Under the pieces are notes generated by a model. The model did no database searches. It saw nothing but the letters and a program-made list of their open reading frames with translations, and had not been told where the DNA came from. Source: JAVBSN01 sp031556525 (GTDB lineage: Bacteria; Bacillota; Clostridia; Lachnospirales; Lachnospiraceae). From it: a stretch of 47,272 nt of DNA. The stretch covers positions 1 through 47,272 of the forward strand of contig JAVBSS010000061.1 in NCBI GenBank assembly GCA_031556525.1, written 5' to 3'. The position numbers and the translations under genes are program-made. This document shows positions 17,358 to 24,960 of the stretch, piece by piece (positions within the stretch are counted from its first letter, which is position 1; each line of letters starts with the position of its first letter).

Positions 17358-17849
17358 TTATCCCTCTAATTCCGTTTTACATAGTATATGAAAAGGAATC
17401 TCTGAATATGCTTGTTTTGTATTGTCTTTAAATCGTTCTGGTATATCATAGTCTCTTATATGTTCGTAGTTCGTTAACTCTATATTTCCAAAAACATCTA
17501 CTGAATATATCAATTCATCATATCCCACTGGATTATGTGCTCCTACTTGTGGTGTTACACCGAATTTGATAAATATTAAATTATTTTCCGTTTTCTCTAT
17601 TTCTAAAATATCAATTTCATAATTGTATATGACTACACAACATACAGGATTATTGGCATAAAACGTTTCAATATCAGTTGTAATATTTTCAACAAACATT
17701 GCGATAATTAGTTCATTTTTAATCTCTTCTTCTGTTATTAATCTTGCATCAAATGTTTCTAAAATATCTATCCTTTTTTTAATATGGATATTAAGCATTA
17801 TTGTAAGAAGTAACATAATAAAAATAGTAATACATAAATATTTTTTCAT
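17358..17849 (-). CDS. DUF3888-family membrane-anchored or secreted protein
   Basis: A 163-residue protein with an N-terminal hydrophobic helix (about 5-22) that acts as a signal or anchor. The core FIKFGVTPQVGAHNPVGYDE followed by LIYSVDVFGNIELTNYEH matches the DUF3888 pattern (an HNPPYG-like turn followed by a beta hairpin and a terminal His). Family function is unknown; members are common in spore formers. TATGGAG precedes the ATG at 17849. It overlaps nearly with the lipoprotein gene, one base apart. The 82 bases before it hold no clear promoter or terminator, so it may be read through from the radical SAM operon. Confidence 0.7.
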   Translation of the reverse strand: MKKYLCITIFIMLLLTIMLNIHIKKRIDILETFDARLITEEEIKNELIIAMFVENITTDIETFYANNPVCCVVIYNYEIDILEIEKTENNLIFIKFGVTPQVGAHNPVGYDELIYSVDVFGNIELTNYEHIRDYDIPERFKDNTKQAYSEIPFHILCKTELEG

Positions 17850-17931
17850 AACAACTCCATAAAATATAGTATTACTATTTTTATATTGAATAGTCTAATA
17901 TTATTCTTACTTTATTAAGATTATTAATTTA

Positions 17932-18654
17932 TTACGTATACAATTCTTTTCTAAATATCTCTTTAACCCTATCAATATTTTCTCTGCTATTTATATCAAA
18001 CTCCTGCTGCTCAACACCTAAGTGTTTAGCTTTTTCTAGTCCAGTTGTTCTATACGGAATTACATTGATCTTACTTATACCACATTCCTTCATAAATCTA
18101 GCTGTCTTAATAATATTGTCATCATCATCATTTACATTAGGAATTAATGGCACTGAGATTTTAATACTGTCTCCTCCTCTAACAGATGATATATACTTAA
18201 TATTATCAAGTATAGGTTGATTATCAACACCTGTATATTCTTTATGAATATTAGAATCCATGTGTTTTATATCTATTAAGTATGTGTCTATTATACCAAA
18301 TGTTTTATCAATAATATCTCTTGATATATTACAGGCTGTTTCTACATTTAGCTTCCAACTATACTCTTTGCAATATGAACCGAATTCTCTTATAAAGTCT
18401 ACCCACAACAAGGGTTCTCCACCAGAAAAAGTTATACCCCCACCTGTCGATTGATAATATAGATTATGATTACATACTTTGTCAAATAATTCTTCTGTAG
18501 TCATAGACGTATATTTGTCGCCGTATCTAGTATTGGGATTACTGCACCATCTACAACTTAAATTACAGCCATAAGTATGTACCAACGTACATACTCCTGG
18601 GCCATCGCTATCTATTCTCAATTGATCTATTGATACAATATTTGCACTTTCCAT
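17932..18654 (-). CDS. Radical SAM protein, activase-like, paired with a Cys-rich membrane protein
   Basis: A 240-residue radical SAM enzyme. The CX3CX2C cluster motif is GCNLSCRWCSNP (Cys30, Cys34, Cys37), preceded by IDSDGPG, the same lead-in as in glycyl radical enzyme activases such as PflA; the GGG and GEP SAM-binding segments are at GGGITFSGGEPLL. It has no extra ferredoxin insert and no Cys-rich SPASM tail. No glycyl radical enzyme (with an RVxGY-type loop) is in the window. The ATG at 18654 has AGGTGG eight bases upstream. It follows the Cys-rich gene by 17 bases, so both are one operon and the neighbour may be its substrate or partner. Alternatives are activation of an unlinked glycyl radical enzyme or a small-molecule reaction. 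Confidence 0.85.
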   Translation of the reverse strand: MESANIVSIDQLRIDSDGPGVCTLVHTYGCNLSCRWCSNPNTRYGDKYTSMTTEELFDKVCNHNLYYQSTGGGITFSGGEPLLWVDFIREFGSYCKEYSWKLNVETACNISRDIIDKTFGIIDTYLIDIKHMDSNIHKEYTGVDNQPILDNIKYISSVRGGDSIKISVPLIPNVNDDDDNIIKTARFMKECGISKINVIPYRTTGLEKAKHLGVEQQEFDINSRENIDRVKEIFRKELYT

Positions 18655-18671
18655 AATAATACCCACCTATA

Positions 18672-19160
18672 TTATTCTTCACATTTCGAACCATCTTCGC
18701 ATGTTGAATCATCTTCACATTCCGAACCATCTTCGCATGTTGGATCTGCTGCCACATCACCTTCTAATTCCCATTCTGTAACATCAGGAGTATACTCTTC
18801 ATTACCTTGTACATCTTCTTCCGTAACTTCTGGAATATACATCATACTCCCAGCTATTTGCTCTTCTGTAACCATTTCTCCCGCTGTTTGATGACTAGTT
18901 ATATTTGATACTATATTAGCCCCTACTACAGCTCCACTTACTGTAGTTGCTATTGCTCCTGTCGCTATGGCTACTCCTATACCTATCTTCTTATTTCTTA
19001 CTTGTCTCTCTAACTCTCTTAATTCTGCTTCACATTTAGGACAAGTCCCCTTACAATCTCCTTGGAATTTACATTCCTCAACTACCATATTGATATCATT
19101 TTCCTCTGCTATCTGTCTTCTAATCTCTCGCAGCATTTTACACTTATCTTTTCCTGTCAT
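18672..19160 (-). CDS. Cys-rich single-span membrane protein with CxGxCPxC head and four-Cys repeat tail
   Basis: A 162-residue protein of unknown function in three parts. The head (1-57) has a helical start, CKMLREIRRQIAEEN, and a probable metal or Fe-S site, ECKFQGDCKGTCPKCEAEL (Cys30, 36, 40, 43). A hydrophobic Gly/Ala-rich segment spans about 58-86. The tail is acidic: two copies of a Y(I/T)P(E/D)VTE motif (108-128), then four Cys spaced exactly six residues apart (142, 148, 154, 160) in CEDGSE-like hexapeptides. The tail repeat is coded by a 36-bp DNA repeat. GGAGG precedes the ATG at 19160. From its link to the radical SAM gene I infer that it is the enzyme's substrate or docking partner; I know similar head domains in gut Firmicutes but no assigned function. 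Confidence 0.8.
   Translation of the reverse strand: MTGKDKCKMLREIRRQIAEENDINMVVEECKFQGDCKGTCPKCEAELRELERQVRNKKIGIGVAIATGAIATTVSGAVVGANIVSNITSHQTAGEMVTEEQIAGSMMYIPEVTEEDVQGNEEYTPDVTEWELEGDVAADPTCEDGSECEDDSTCEDGSKCEE
18677..18748. repeat. 36-bp tandem repeat coding the Cys tail
   Basis: Two 36-bp units (18677-18712 and 18713-18748) that are nearly identical over their first 30 bases. Each codes two hexapeptides with one Cys. The pattern suggests recent duplication of the tail. Confidence 0.8.
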
Positions 19161-19266
19161 AACCCTTTACCTCCAATACTAGTTTTATTCATTCTTTCTC
19201 GTATATTTCTCTTGCATTTCACATATTATCTCTTCACTAGTTCTACATTTAATACATCTAAGCATA

Positions 19267-19295
19267 ATTATATGTTGCAACAGAGATATATTCAA
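19267..19295 (-). promoter_or_regulatory. Sigma-A promoter of the Cys-rich/radical SAM operon
   Basis: TTGAAT (19290-19295), 17 bases, TATAAT (19267-19272) on the minus strand. Start about 19260, leaving a leader of about 100 bases in which I see no riboswitch fold. Confidence 0.68.
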
Positions 19296-19367
19296 TATTA
19301 ATGTGACTATACTATATAGTGTCATAAACATGCCAAAGTGTTGCAATTTTTTAATTATCTAAAAAAT

Positions 19368-19410
19368 TAAAAGTGGCACAATCACCATACGGCAATCATA
19401 CCACTTCAAT
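19368..19410 (-). terminator. Probable terminator of the phosphoglucomutase operon
   Basis: AAGTGG and CCACTT arms enclose a 24-base loop, with TTAA pairing outside. The minus strand then reads TTTTAATTTTTTAG. Long loop, so moderate support. Confidence 0.55.
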
Positions 19411-19424
19411 TAACTTATATAATT

Positions 19425-21161
19425 TTATAACATTGAATTAATCATCTCTAATACTTTCTCACCAAGTTCTGCAGAAAGTGCATTAGCTCCTTCTAAGCTA
19501 GTTCCTTTAACTCCATAGTAGAATTTTACTTTAGGCTCTGTTCCTGAAGGTCTTACACATAACCATGCATCTTCACTTAAATCATAATACAATACATTTG
19601 ATGATGGTAATCCTGTTGCTGTAACTTCACCAGTCTTCATATTCTTAATAGTATCTAACTTGTAATCTCTAGCTGATAATACTTCATATTTACCAACAGT
19701 AGTCGGTGTATTATTTCTAAGTGTATCAAGTATTTCTTGAATCTTAGCTAGTCCTTCAATACCTTTAAGTGTTATAGTTTGAATATCATCTATACAATAA
19801 CCATATTTATCATACATGTCTATCATAGCATCCCACAAAGTCTTACCTTGTGTTTTATAAAATGCTGCTGCCTCACATAATGCCATTGTTGCTACAATAG
19901 CATCCTTATCTCTTGCGTGAGTACCTATTAGGCAACCATAGCTTTCTTCAAATCCGAATAAATAACTACCCTTGCCACTTTCTTCAAATCCAAGCATCTT
20001 CTGACCAATATATTTGAATCCTGTAAGAACTTCTATTAAATCTATATTAAATGATTTTGCAATCTCATCAGCAAGATTAGATGTTACTATTGTTTTAATA
20101 AGGGCACCATCTTCTGGTAGTGAACCATTTACTGCCTTCATCTGACTTATCTCATAATCTGCTAAGAAACAACCTGACATATTTCCTGTTAAAGCAATAT
20201 ATTCGCCTGATTTACTATCCTTAACATATACGCCTAATCTATCTGCATCGGGATCTGTTGCTAATACTAAGTCAGCATCAACTTCCTTTGCAAGTTTTAA
20301 TGCAAGTGTAAATGCTTCTGCTGCCTCTGGATTAGGATAACTAACTGTTGGGAAGTCTCCATCTGGAAGCTCTTGCTCTGCTACAACATATACATTTTCA
20401 AATCCTAATTCTTTAAGAATTCTCCTTGCAGGAATATTTCCTGTTCCATGTAATGGTGTATATACAATCTTAAGATCCTTACCTACTTTATCTATACTAT
20501 CTTGGTGAATAACCAATTTCTTAAGCTCTGCAATATAAGCATCATCAACTTCTGCACCAATTGTTATATATAAACCAGCTTCTTTAGCTGCTTCAATGCT
20601 CATTGTTTTACAAGTTGATAGGTCTTCTATCGCCTTTACTTCTGACATAATACCAGTATCATGAGGTGGTGTAATCTGAGCACCATCTTCCCAATATACT
20701 TTATATCCATTATATTCTGGCGGATTGTGACTTGCTGTTATATTAATACCAGCAATACATCCTAAATGTCTAACCGCAAATGATAACTCTGGAGTAGGTC
20801 TAAGTGATTCAAATCTATAAGCCTTGATTCCATTTGCAGCAAGACAAACTGCTACTTCATTTGCAAACTCTGGTGACATTCTTCTTGAGTCATATGCTAT
20901 GGCAACACCCTTTGAAGCACCACCTTGAGCTAATATATAATTTGCTAAACCTTGTGTAGCACGGCGCACTACATATATATTCATTCTATTGATTCCTGCG
21001 CCTATAATTCCTCTAAGTCCTGCTGTACCAAACTCTAGGTCGGCATAGAATCTTTCTTTAATTTCATTATCATCATTTACAATATTATTTAATTCTGCTT
21101 TAGTATCTTCATCGAAGTATGGGTTGCTTGTCCATTCCTCATAAATCTTCTTATAGTCCAT
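19425..21161 (-). CDS. Phosphoglucomutase / phosphomannomutase
   Basis: Interconverts hexose-1- and 6-phosphates (alpha-D-phosphohexomutase family), giving glucose-1-phosphate for UDP-glucose synthesis. The 578-residue length matches PgcA-type enzymes. The phosphoserine loop is GINITASHNPPEYNGYK (Ser144), the metal loop is ATDPDADRLG, the sugar-binding segment GFEESYG follows, and the phosphate-binding loop is CVRPSGTEPKVKFYYG. AGGAGG lies before the ATG at 21161. It is the last gene after the PEGA lipoprotein, 24 bases downstream. Preference for glucose or mannose cannot be settled by reading. Confidence 0.93.
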   Translation of the reverse strand: MDYKKIYEEWTSNPYFDEDTKAELNNIVNDDNEIKERFYADLEFGTAGLRGIIGAGINRMNIYVVRRATQGLANYILAQGGASKGVAIAYDSRRMSPEFANEVAVCLAANGIKAYRFESLRPTPELSFAVRHLGCIAGINITASHNPPEYNGYKVYWEDGAQITPPHDTGIMSEVKAIEDLSTCKTMSIEAAKEAGLYITIGAEVDDAYIAELKKLVIHQDSIDKVGKDLKIVYTPLHGTGNIPARRILKELGFENVYVVAEQELPDGDFPTVSYPNPEAAEAFTLALKLAKEVDADLVLATDPDADRLGVYVKDSKSGEYIALTGNMSGCFLADYEISQMKAVNGSLPEDGALIKTIVTSNLADEIAKSFNIDLIEVLTGFKYIGQKMLGFEESGKGSYLFGFEESYGCLIGTHARDKDAIVATMALCEAAAFYKTQGKTLWDAMIDMYDKYGYCIDDIQTITLKGIEGLAKIQEILDTLRNNTPTTVGKYEVLSARDYKLDTIKNMKTGEVTATGLPSSNVLYYDLSEDAWLCVRPSGTEPKVKFYYGVKGTSLEGANALSAELGEKVLEMINSML

Positions 21162-21185
21162 TTTTGTCCTCCTAAAAAATATCTT

Positions 21186-22454
21186 CTATTCTACCAAATC
21201 TGAAATTAATGTCAATTCCTCATAAGAATAATCGTCATCTTGTCCATTATCGATACACGTTATTGTATAACTTTTAGTAATATAACCTACTTTTGTTAAG
21301 GTTATTGTATGACTTCCTACAGTTTTTAAAAAGCTTGACGGAGTTTCTCCAATATATTTACCATCTACATACAAATAAGCACCAATAGGTCCGTTAATAG
21401 TAACCTTATTATTAGTAAGTGTAGAGTCTGCTATATCGTCTTCCTCTGTAGTAATCTCATCTGTACTCTCTATCACTAGAGAATATTCTCTTATCTTATA
21501 TGCCTCACTAACTCTAAAATATCCTGAATACGATGTATATCCATCTGCAAATATTTTAATTCTATGCAAGCCATATATTGTTTCATAATCTAATGTCTGA
21601 TCTATAAGATCTCCATCTATATATACTCTAGCCCCTTCAGGTAATATATTAAATTTAATTATTCCCCTACTTGCTGGTTCTATCTGTAATTCCTTAAGAC
21701 TAACTTCCACTTGTTGATTCTTAACTACTTGTATATTCTTATAACCCGTATTATTACCTTTGGTTATCTGTAACTTATAGTCACCCTCCCTTACTGTCAA
21801 CAACATAGATTCAGTGACAGGCACTATAACATCATATCCTATTTCGATCATTCCATCAATATAAGTATCGTAATCTGTTAATAATACATATCCATGTCCA
21901 TAATCAACTGTTATTGAGCACAACCTTCCTTTGTATCCTCTAACTGTGACTTCATCTTCTAAGCAAAGCTCTGCCAATCCAGTAATTTCCTCATCTGAAA
22001 ATACCAACAAGTTGCTATCATATTTGTATTCATGACTAGCTGTTCTAATTACATTATTATTAACATCCACCTTAAGTTTAGATTCGTTACTATATTCCCA
22101 AGATTCTTCATTAAGATGTATCTCTGATAATTTGTAATTGGATGCGTTATAGCTTACATCTACTACCTGACCTAGCTTCAAGGTTGTAGCAGATATTATT
22201 TCTCCATACCTATTAGTAACATCTACTCCACCACTATAACCTAAAGTATACTCTTTACCATCATCAATTCCTATAAAATTTATTTGATTATTCTCTAAAT
22301 TTATTTGCTTTATAACTGCAACCATCTTGATTGGCTCAAGGTTGATTATAACATCCTCACTATCTATCTGCTCCATAGTATCTGTTTTTGCACATCCAGA
22401 AAGGCATAATATTATTAGCATTATCGATATTATAATTAATCTTATGTTCCTCAT
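21186..22454 (-). CDS. PEGA-domain lipoprotein
   Basis: A 422-residue surface lipoprotein of unknown job. Signal peptide with lipobox CLSGC (Cys21). The middle is beta-rich; the C-terminal half has two PEGA-like repeats (GIIKFNILPEGARVYIDGD at about 265-330 and VTINGPIGAYLYVDGKYIGE at about 350-405), a small beta domain common in S-layer and membrane-linked proteins. A Glu/Asp-rich linker (ESTDEITTEEDDIAD) separates the two. AGGAGG precedes the ATG. It is cotranscribed between the CotS-like gene (36 bases upstream) and phosphoglucomutase. Confidence 0.85.
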   Translation of the reverse strand: MRNIRLIIISIMLIILCLSGCAKTDTMEQIDSEDVIINLEPIKMVAVIKQINLENNQINFIGIDDGKEYTLGYSGGVDVTNRYGEIISATTLKLGQVVDVSYNASNYKLSEIHLNEESWEYSNESKLKVDVNNNVIRTASHEYKYDSNLLVFSDEEITGLAELCLEDEVTVRGYKGRLCSITVDYGHGYVLLTDYDTYIDGMIEIGYDVIVPVTESMLLTVREGDYKLQITKGNNTGYKNIQVVKNQQVEVSLKELQIEPASRGIIKFNILPEGARVYIDGDLIDQTLDYETIYGLHRIKIFADGYTSYSGYFRVSEAYKIREYSLVIESTDEITTEEDDIADSTLTNNKVTINGPIGAYLYVDGKYIGETPSSFLKTVGSHTITLTKVGYITKSYTITCIDNGQDDDYSYEELTLISDLVE

Positions 22455-22490
22455 CTTTTGTCCTCCTGATATTTTGGATATATCTTATTT

Positions 22491-23474
22491 TTAAATGTTA
22501 AGTTTATATATACTCTTATATTCCTCCAAAAATGCATTTCTTATTTCCGATTGCTTGATAATAGTATTTAATTTATCTAGATTCTTCGGCGATATAAATG
22601 TCTTCTTGGTATTATAATAATAATTCGATATCTTCCAAAATTTTTCTGGATATCTGAATAATAAGTATATATATTCATAGTCTTCTATGTCAAACGGAAT
22701 CTCTTTATTATACTCCTCAATTGCAATTTTTAAAAGGTCTACGGAGTAATTACTTTTCTCCATTAATTTCCTAACAAACTGATATAAATCATTTAATTGA
22801 TTATCTACCATAAATTTATTGAAGTTTATGGTGGCTATATTATCACCATCTATAACTACATTATGATAGTTATAAGATCCATGACATATTCCCATTCGCC
22901 TATTACTACTATCAAATCCATTCTCTAAAAATATTTTCCTTGTTTCTTCCGCTACTCTATAAAACTCATCAAAACAGGATATATAGGATAATTCATATTC
23001 CTGTTTATTAGTCACCCCTTTTATATACGCTCTAACTCTCTTTAATTCCCTATTATGTTTTTCAATATTTTTAATTGTTCGTAGTACGTCTCCATTTCCA
23101 AAACAGTCTATTTCCTTCCCTACACTATGAAACTTCGCTAGATTTCTAACTGTTTTCCTAATATCTTCTTCATTTTTTAGATCACATTCTACGCCTTCAT
23201 AAAATTCTTTAACAACATACGGAGTTCCATATCTGTCATAGGTTAACAGCTCATCATCTGTATTTACTATGTATCTATCAATTTTAGAGAATCCTTTTTT
23301 GTATAGCTCCTCCTTCAAAGTATGTTCTTTTGCCAGCTTATTCTCACTATCTAGTAGTTTCACAATCTGTCTTATTCCCTTGTCCGTATAACACACTATA
23401 GAACCCCTAACTCTTTTTGTTCCATTTATATTCATATCGTATTTTTCAAATACTTCTGACATTTTTTCAGACAA
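22491..23474 (-). CDS. CotS-like spore coat kinase-fold protein, predicted inactive
   Basis: A 327-residue APH/CotS-type kinase fold. The lobes are recognisable: RGSIVCYTDKGIRQIVKLL in the N lobe, YVVKEFYEGVECD at the hinge and LAKFHSVGKEID next. The catalytic loop reads CHGSYNYHNVV, where the usual HGD Asp is Ser (Ser200), and the metal-binding loop reads TINFNKF in place of IDFD, so both key Asp residues are missing (Asn217, Asn219). CotS proteins sit in the inner coat of Bacillus spores; a coat role here is inferred. The TTG at 23474 has GGAGG six bases upstream, while the first ATG, four codons on, is too far from it. A sigma-E-like promoter lies upstream. Confidence 0.75.
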   Translation of the reverse strand: MSEKMSEVFEKYDMNINGTKRVRGSIVCYTDKGIRQIVKLLDSENKLAKEHTLKEELYKKGFSKIDRYIVNTDDELLTYDRYGTPYVVKEFYEGVECDLKNEEDIRKTVRNLAKFHSVGKEIDCFGNGDVLRTIKNIEKHNRELKRVRAYIKGVTNKQEYELSYISCFDEFYRVAEETRKIFLENGFDSSNRRMGICHGSYNYHNVVIDGDNIATINFNKFMVDNQLNDLYQFVRKLMEKSNYSVDLLKIAIEEYNKEIPFDIEDYEYIYLLFRYPEKFWKISNYYYNTKKTFISPKNLDKLNTIIKQSEIRNAFLEEYKSIYKLNI

Positions 23475-23506
23475 ATATACCCCTCCATCTCTCAAAGTTC
23501 TCTTTA

Positions 23507-23535
23507 ATAATATGAAGGGGTAATCAAAAACATTA
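23507..23535 (-). promoter_or_regulatory. Sigma-E-like promoter of the CotS-like gene
   Basis: Minus strand: TAATGTT (23529-23535; six of seven to KMATATT), 14 bases, CATATTAT (23507-23514; six of eight to CATACAHT). The -10 part belongs to a 20-base motif that is almost repeated at 38810-38828. Confidence 0.45.
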
Positions 23536-23546
23536 CTAATATTAAT

Positions 23547-24890
23547 TTATAAGTCACTATTAATCTCTACTGCTTTAGCTGATAACCATGGAAAGGTATT
23601 ATTCTCTGGGTTTTCTAATACACATTCTAATAGTTCATTAAAAATAATTTTCATATTAGGCCCTGGGGCTATTCCTAATTCTATTAACTGTTTACCATCA
23701 ATATCTAAGTCTTTTACTGTTAAGCATTGCTGTTCACTAATTATTTTAAAATACATTTCTTCCATAGCTTCAAGTATGTTAATCTTTTCTTCTTGATTGT
23801 AATTACTTTGCCCTGCTATGTCGGCTCTTTTAATTTTCACATAATCCTCAAATAAATCTGCTCCCATTTTGCTTAATGATTTTCTAAAAGATCTTATTTT
23901 AGGTGTTCTATCTATACCAAAATCATGCCATTTTATTATTCTCTTAACTCTATCTATAGTATGATTATCCATTTTCATTCTTTTCAAGATATCTTCTGAC
24001 ATATAAGATCCCTTTTGTTGATGTTCGTAAAAATGGTCTATTCCATCTTCTCCAACTACCCTTGTACAAGGTTTTGCTACATCATGTAATAGAGCTGCCC
24101 ATCTAAGTATTGGTGTTGGTTCTATAGCTTTAATCACTGCTATTGTATGCTCTCCAACATTATATATGTGATAAGGATTGTTTTGAGGAGTTTCCATCAT
24201 CTTATCAAATTCTGGCAATACAATCTTGGTAACACCCAATTCATATCCATCTATTAGCTTTTCAGGATAATCAGATACTAATAGTTTTGTAAGTTCTACT
24301 TGTATTCTCTCTGCACTAATGTCTTTTAGATAAATAGACTTTTCAGTAATTGCTTTCTTCGTGTTTTCTTCTATAGTAAAGTTTAGTTGAGCCGCAAATC
24401 TAATAGCCCTTAGTATTCGCAGTGCATCTTCATCAAATCTCTCCTGTGCATTGCCAACACATTTTATTATGTGATTATCAAGGTCTGCTATTCCTCCAAA
24501 TATATCTATTACACCTTCTATATCATTGTATGCCATTGCATTTATTGTAAAATCTCTTCTTTTCAAATCCTCTTCTAAGCTTTTTGTAAACTCAACATCC
24601 GTAGGTCTTCTATGGTCTTCATACTTTCCATCTATTCTATAAGTTGTTACTTCATAACCTTCTTTATCAAGCATAACCGTTACCGTTCCATGCTCTATAC
24701 CAGTATCTATTGTTCGTTTAAATAAAGACTTGGTTTCTTCTGGCGTAGCTGATGTAGTAATGTCCCAATCACTTGGCACTTTCCCAAGTACGCAGTCTCT
24801 TACACAACCACCTACAATATAAGCCTCATATCCATTTTCAATTAATGTGTCTATTATATATCTTGCATTTTCAGGCATGTCTATTCTCAT
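23547..24890 (-). CDS. cca: CCA tRNA nucleotidyltransferase with HD domain
   Basis: Adds or repairs the 3' CCA end of tRNAs. The class II polymerase head has GGCVRDCVLGKVPSDWDITT with the metal-binding DxD, then RRDFTINAMAYN and EDALRILRAIRFAAQL. A C-terminal HD phosphohydrolase domain follows (HTIAVIKAIEPTPILRWAAL then LHDVAKP), as in many Clostridia. The length of 447 residues is normal. The ATG at 24890 has only a weak GGTGAG site. It lies 72 bases upstream of the CotS-like gene in the same direction. Confidence 0.93.
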   Translation of the reverse strand: MRIDMPENARYIIDTLIENGYEAYIVGGCVRDCVLGKVPSDWDITTSATPEETKSLFKRTIDTGIEHGTVTVMLDKEGYEVTTYRIDGKYEDHRRPTDVEFTKSLEEDLKRRDFTINAMAYNDIEGVIDIFGGIADLDNHIIKCVGNAQERFDEDALRILRAIRFAAQLNFTIEENTKKAITEKSIYLKDISAERIQVELTKLLVSDYPEKLIDGYELGVTKIVLPEFDKMMETPQNNPYHIYNVGEHTIAVIKAIEPTPILRWAALLHDVAKPCTRVVGEDGIDHFYEHQQKGSYMSEDILKRMKMDNHTIDRVKRIIKWHDFGIDRTPKIRSFRKSLSKMGADLFEDYVKIKRADIAGQSNYNQEEKINILEAMEEMYFKIISEQQCLTVKDLDIDGKQLIELGIAPGPNMKIIFNELLECVLENPENNTFPWLSAKAVEINSDL

Positions 24891-24926
24891 GCTTGCTCAC
24901 CACCCTACATAAATTTGGTTATATTT

Positions 24927-24950
24927 TAAGGGAGTGTATCCACTCCCTTA
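24927..24950 (-). terminator. Probable terminator of proS
   Basis: Perfect 10-bp stem TAAGGGAGTG / CACTCCCTTA with a four-base loop, 10 bases after the proS stop. On the minus strand it is followed by AAAATATAACC, a poor T run. Confidence 0.65.
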
Positions 24951-24960
24951 ATGATTGTTA

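Noticed and set aside
17850..17931. Sigma-G-like AATACTA box before the DUF3888 gene
   Set aside because: No acceptable -35 element at 17-18 bases; the surrounding sequence is almost only A and T.
17932..18654. Pyruvate formate-lyase activase (pflA)
   Set aside because: The motif is similar, but no pfl gene is adjacent and the partner is a Cys-rich membrane protein, so the specific name is not supported.
19187..19265. Minus-strand 26-codon frame with a CxxC motif (MLRCIKCRTSEE...) before the Cys-rich gene
   Set aside because: Its ATG lies upstream of the predicted transcription start and has no ribosome site; probably chance.
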